Assembly: GCA_013374385.1 (NCBI GenBank)
Contig: QBUR01000143.1
Coordinates: 1 to 7,521 of the forward strand
DNA: 7,521 bases
Direction of reading: 5' to 3'
Source of the DNA: Candidatus Methanocomedens sp.
GTDB taxonomy: Archaea; Halobacteriota; Methanosarcinia; Methanosarcinales; Methanocomedenaceae
Both the position numbers and the translations under genes were made by a program. Numbering within the stretch: the stretch's first letter is position 1; each line of letters begins with the position of its first letter. Below are positions 4,941-7,521 of this stretch, piece by piece. Under the pieces are notes generated by a model. It had not been told where the DNA came from. It ran no database searches and worked only from the letters and a program-made list of their open reading frames with translations.

Positions 4941-6523
4941 TTGGTTTTCTCGAACATGGCCCTGACAAAACCCAAAAACGGTGGCGAAGGCCTGTTGGGT
5001 CTGCTCTTGAACTCGGGATGGAACTGGCTGGCAAAGAAAAAATTATGGCCAGGAATCTCAGCAATCTCCATCCTGTTCTTGTTCCTGCCAGTGAATTTTA
5101 AACCTGCCTTTTCCATTTCATCGATATACTTGGGATTTACTTCATACCTGTGACGATGCCGTTCAATTATCGCATCAGAGCCATATAGTTTATTGGCAAG
5201 GCTTCCCGGCGTCAGTTCTGCAAAATAATCGCCGAGCCTCATTGTAGCTCCCATATCCACGACCCCCTCCTGCTCAGGCAGCAGGTCTATCACCGGATGT
5301 TCGGTAGCAGCCAGTTCCGAGCTGTTGGCATCTTCATACCCCAACACATTCCTGGCAAACTCGATAACAGCAGTTTGCATTCCTAAGCATAACCCCAGAT
5401 ATGGTTTATTGTTCTCCCTGGCATATTTAACCGCAAGTATCTTACCCTCGGTTCCCCTTACTCCGAAACCACCGGGCACAAGTATTCCATCGTACTTTGA
5501 AAGCTGGTCAATGGATTCCGGTTTCTTCTCGTAATCCTCGGCATCCAGCCAGTAGGTATTGACCTTGCACCCCACCTCTATGCCTGCATGTTTCAGGCTT
5601 TCCCTGATGCTCAGGTACGAATCTTCCAGGTCAGTATATTTGCCCACAACAGCAACATCCACAGAACCGCTGATTGAGCGCATTTTATCCACCATCCGGC
5701 TCCACTCTTTAAGGTCATCTCTGGATTTCAAACCTAACTTGGACAGCAGGTAATCAGCAGCACCTTCATTTTCCAACTGCTGGGGTACCATATAAATATC
5801 TTCGGCATCATGGGCGCTTATCACCGCTTTTGCCGGCACGTCACAGAACAGGGCTATCTTTTCTTTGGTACCAGGTAGCACAGGCATTTTACATCTGGTA
5901 ACTATCATGTCAGGGTGAAGACCTAATTGACGCAGTTCCTTAACCGAATGCTGTGTCGGTTTTGTTTTTTGTTCCCCCTGAGGGTCCATGGGCACAAGGG
6001 TCACATGGATGAATACTACGTCTTCCGTATCCTCTTCATTGTGTAATTGCCTGACAGCTTCCAAAAAAGGCATACTCTCAATATCACCCACCGTGCCGCC
6101 CACTTCCACCAGACATATCTGGGCACCACTGTTCTTGGCAACATTCCTTAACCGTTCTTTAATCTCATTGGTGACATGAGGAATTATCTGCACGGTCTTA
6201 CCCAGGTAATCGCCCCTGCGCTCCTTATTAATGACCGCCTGGTACACTTTTCCTGTTGTGATGTTATGCTCCCGGGTCAGTTCAATATCAAGGAACCGTT
6301 CATAATTACCCAGGTCAAGGTCAGCCTCCCCGCCGTCCTTTAAAACAAAAACCTCACCATGCTGGAAAGGACTCATTGTCCCGGCATCGATATTTATGTA
6401 CGGGTCAATCTTGATGGCCGTCACATCGTAACCTTTGTTTTTTAAAATCCGTCCCATTGAAGCGGCTGTAATACCCTTACCAAGTCCGCTCATCACACCG
6501 CCGGTTACAATGACATATTTCAT
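4937..6523 (-). CDS. pyrG: CTP synthase (glutamine-hydrolysing)
   Basis: Cytoplasmic enzyme making CTP from UTP, ATP and glutamine, the last step of de novo pyrimidine nucleotide synthesis. With the ATG at 6523 the protein has 528 residues and starts MKYVIVTGGVMSGLGKGI, the family signature including the P-loop (12-18). The synthetase domain runs to about 265, with INIDAGTMSPFQHGEVFV (43-60) and the EVGGTVGDIES stretch (140-150). The class I glutamine amidotransferase domain follows: oxyanion loop GGFG (351-354), nucleophile C379 in LGLCLGMQ, and catalytic H502 and E504 in FHPEF. Nothing is missing. The frame is open to a TTG at 6535, but 6523 matches the family and has GAGG (6533-6530) six bases upstream. 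The gene starts 17 bp after the membrane-protein gene, so the two are almost certainly co-transcribed. Product feedback is a family property, not visible here. Confidence 0.98.
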   Translation of the reverse strand: MKYVIVTGGVMSGLGKGITAASMGRILKNKGYDVTAIKIDPYINIDAGTMSPFQHGEVFVLKDGGEADLDLGNYERFLDIELTREHNITTGKVYQAVINKERRGDYLGKTVQIIPHVTNEIKERLRNVAKNSGAQICLVEVGGTVGDIESMPFLEAVRQLHNEEDTEDVVFIHVTLVPMDPQGEQKTKPTQHSVKELRQLGLHPDMIVTRCKMPVLPGTKEKIALFCDVPAKAVISAHDAEDIYMVPQQLENEGAADYLLSKLGLKSRDDLKEWSRMVDKMRSISGSVDVAVVGKYTDLEDSYLSIRESLKHAGIEVGCKVNTYWLDAEDYEKKPESIDQLSKYDGILVPGGFGVRGTEGKILAVKYARENNKPYLGLCLGMQTAVIEFARNVLGYEDANSSELAATEHPVIDLLPEQEGVVDMGATMRLGDYFAELTPGSLANKLYGSDAIIERHRHRYEVNPKYIDEMEKAGLKFTGRNKNRMEIAEIPGHNFFFASQFHPEFKSRPNRPSPPFLGFVRAMFEKTN

Positions 6524-6529
6524 AAAAGT

Positions 6530-6533
6530 CCTC
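6530..6533 (-). promoter_or_regulatory. Ribosome binding site deciding the pyrG start
   Basis: GAGG on the minus strand, six bases before the ATG at 6523. It overlaps the alternative TTG start at 6535, which therefore cannot use it. It supports the shorter, family-like pyrG N-terminus. Confidence 0.7.
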
Positions 6534-6540
6534 AATTATT

Positions 6541-7197
6541 TCATTCTTTTTTTGTGAACAAATGTATGGCAGCGTACATTAGAATCACCATCAATATGAT
6601 AGATGCTGCCACAGCACCTGTTAGTGGTTTTATCATATTGAACGTAAATGTAGCCAACAATACCACCATCGCAATCAGGACAAGTAGCAAGGGGACAATA
6701 AATGTCTCTAACTGATGAGGATGCCTGCCCGACCTGTCCGCTTCAGAATTACTATCTGGTTCATAACTCATATCAGATGATGCTGCATACGCGGTCTTTT
6801 GTAAGTAACGAGGAGTGCCCAGTCTTTCGTCAACATCAACTGTGTGCCTGATTTTGACCTCAGTCGGTTTAATTCCGATGAATATCTTAAATGTATCAGA
6901 TTTTGCACCATAACCGATAGACACCTTGATCTCCCCCTCCACCCATTCGTTTTTGGCAGGAAGATTTACCACTACTGGCATATATTCCTGGTTGGTCACA
7001 TAGGGGTTTTCATGTAAGAACTTGACGTACTTCCTGACACGATTGTCAGCTGATAGATGAACATGGGTAGGATTGCCGTAATTACTTATCACCATTTCAA
7101 AACTGCAATAATTTCCAGGTCTTAAAGGCACTGTAATCTCAGGACTGTCAAATTCAATGGCAATGCCCGGATTGCGGTTAATATGTATTTGCTGCAC
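6541..7197 (-). CDS. Uncharacterised membrane-anchored beta-domain protein
   Basis: I do not recognise a functional family. It may correspond to an archaeal domain of unknown function, but I cannot confirm which. The 218-residue product has a soluble N-terminal part (about 1-120) of alternating hydrophobic strands, such as GIAIEFDSPEITVPL and GEIKVSIGYG, resembling an immunoglobulin-like or NEW3-like beta sandwich. A polar linker (about 121-162) follows. Two hydrophobic helices at about 166-185 and 191-212 form a C-terminal hairpin ending in the charged tail FTKKE. No N-terminal signal peptide is seen, so the beta domain may stay in the cytoplasm as in a tail-anchored protein; topology is inferred. 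It has no catalytic motif and only one cysteine. The start is GTG at 7197, with AGAGG (7211-7207) nine bases upstream. It sits 19 bp after trm112 and 17 bp before pyrG, so the three are probably one transcript. Confidence 0.8.
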   Translation of the reverse strand: MQQIHINRNPGIAIEFDSPEITVPLRPGNYCSFEMVISNYGNPTHVHLSADNRVRKYVKFLHENPYVTNQEYMPVVVNLPAKNEWVEGEIKVSIGYGAKSDTFKIFIGIKPTEVKIRHTVDVDERLGTPRYLQKTAYAASSDMSYEPDSNSEADRSGRHPHQLETFIVPLLLVLIAMVVLLATFTFNMIKPLTGAVAASIILMVILMYAAIHLFTKKE

Positions 7198-7216
7198 TAT
7201 TAGCGGCCTCTTAACA

Positions 7217-7399
7217 TTATTCTCTCAGGTCGGGCGGAAGCATATTTGGAATGCTATCTTCTATGGGATAATGCTCATCACACTTTTTACAGAACAATGA
7301 GCCCGAAATAATCTCATTATCATCCTCTTTATCCACGGTAAGTACCAAGTCACCTTTACACATAGGACAGCATAATATTTCCATCAGTTCATGTTTCAC
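7217..7399 (-). CDS. Trm112-like zinc protein (methyltransferase partner)
   Basis: A small one-domain protein of the Trm112/YcaR family. In eukaryotes and haloarchaea Trm112 binds and activates several SAM-dependent methyltransferases that act on tRNA, rRNA and release factors. With the GTG start at 7399 the product has 60 residues and begins MKHELMEILCCPMCKGDL. The CPMC pair and the later CKKC pair (four ligand cysteines) form the expected zinc ribbon, followed by the family ending YPIEDSIPNMLPP. The frame is open to a TTG at 7408 (63 residues), and an ATG at 7384 would give 55 residues. GTG is preferred because MKxELM fits the family N-terminus as I know it and GTGAG lies nine bases upstream. 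It is the first visible gene of the trm112-membrane protein-pyrG cluster. No partner methyltransferase of the Trm9/Trm11/Mtq2 type lies in the window; TrmY is SPOUT class and not known to need Trm112. Confidence 0.85.
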   Translation of the reverse strand: MKHELMEILCCPMCKGDLVLTVDKEDDNEIISGSLFCKKCDEHYPIEDSIPNMLPPDLRE

Positions 7400-7414
7400 A
7401 GTTTTCAACTCACA

Positions 7415-7510
7415 AAATTTTTTATCGATTTAATGGTTACGACATATTTGTTCATCAAATTATCGGTATATACTGGGCTGGCAATAATATTTGCTATATA
7501 TATTAAAATA
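7415..7510. promoter_or_regulatory. AT-rich promoter region, probably bidirectional
   Basis: TATA-like elements are GATAAAAAAT on the minus strand (about 7426-7417), the palindromic GTATATAC (7466-7473), and a long AT run at about 7495-7509. The 7466-7473 element would place a minus-strand start near 7444, about 40 bases before trm112. The 7417-7426 element would place it near 7396, giving a short-leader or leaderless mRNA. The right-hand AT run points to a possible plus-strand gene beyond the window. Inferred from base composition and spacing. Confidence 0.45.
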
Positions 7511-7521
7511 GGATATTCAGG

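Noticed and set aside
6524..6535. TTG start adding four residues to PyrG
   Set aside because: CTP synthases begin at MKY(I/V), and the Shine-Dalgarno overlaps the TTG, so the ATG at 6523 fits better.
1..7521. CRISPR array, IS element, prophage or defence system
   Set aside because: No regularly spaced repeats of 25-40 bp, no transposase or integrase motif and no defence-type protein were found on either strand.

Overview
The window looks like chromosomal DNA of a euryarchaeon, most plausibly a methanogen-related lineage (Methanosarcinales or ANME-type Methanomicrobia). The markers are TrmY (the archaeal tRNA pseudouridine-54 N1-methyltransferase), a CooC/AcsF-type nickel-insertion ATPase as used for CO dehydrogenase/acetyl-CoA synthase, an archaeal COG1340-type coiled-coil protein, a stand-alone Trm112 zinc protein, a tRNA without an encoded CCA, and TATA-box-like promoters. 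The lineage is inferred from gene content only; no search was run.

Layout. Bases 1-72 are the 3' part of a tRNA-Glu(CUC) on the + strand, lacking its first three bases. Facing it on the minus strand is a two-gene unit, a calcineurin-like metallophosphoesterase (1541-909) followed by cooC (892-140). A 61-bp divergent promoter region holding a palindrome over a TATA-like core separates this unit from trmY (+, 1603-2244), whose transcript is probably leaderless. trmY converges on a coiled-coil protein gene (minus, 3119-2259), with a hairpin plus T-rich terminator between them. Bases 3120-3574 hold no convincing gene but contain two inverted repeats. The right half is a minus-strand cluster read from right to left: trm112, an unrecognised two-helix membrane protein, pyrG (CTP synthase) and aroA (EPSP synthase). 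The first three are 17-19 bp apart. pyrG and aroA are separated by 78 bp filled with degenerate GTTAG repeats. The right edge (7400-7521) is AT-rich with TATA-like elements and probably holds the cluster promoter.

Functionally this is mostly housekeeping: tRNA supply and modification (tRNA-Glu, TrmY, Trm112 as methyltransferase partner), pyrimidine nucleotide synthesis (PyrG), aromatic amino acid synthesis (AroA) and metallocentre maturation (CooC). I found no defence system, CRISPR array, IS element or prophage. The points most worth a second look are non-coding: the 455-bp gene-free region with its 10-bp inverted repeat, the hairpin directly before the coiled-coil gene's Shine-Dalgarno, the GTTAG array before aroA, and the palindrome in the divergent promoter. 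The membrane protein tied to pyrG is the least understood gene.
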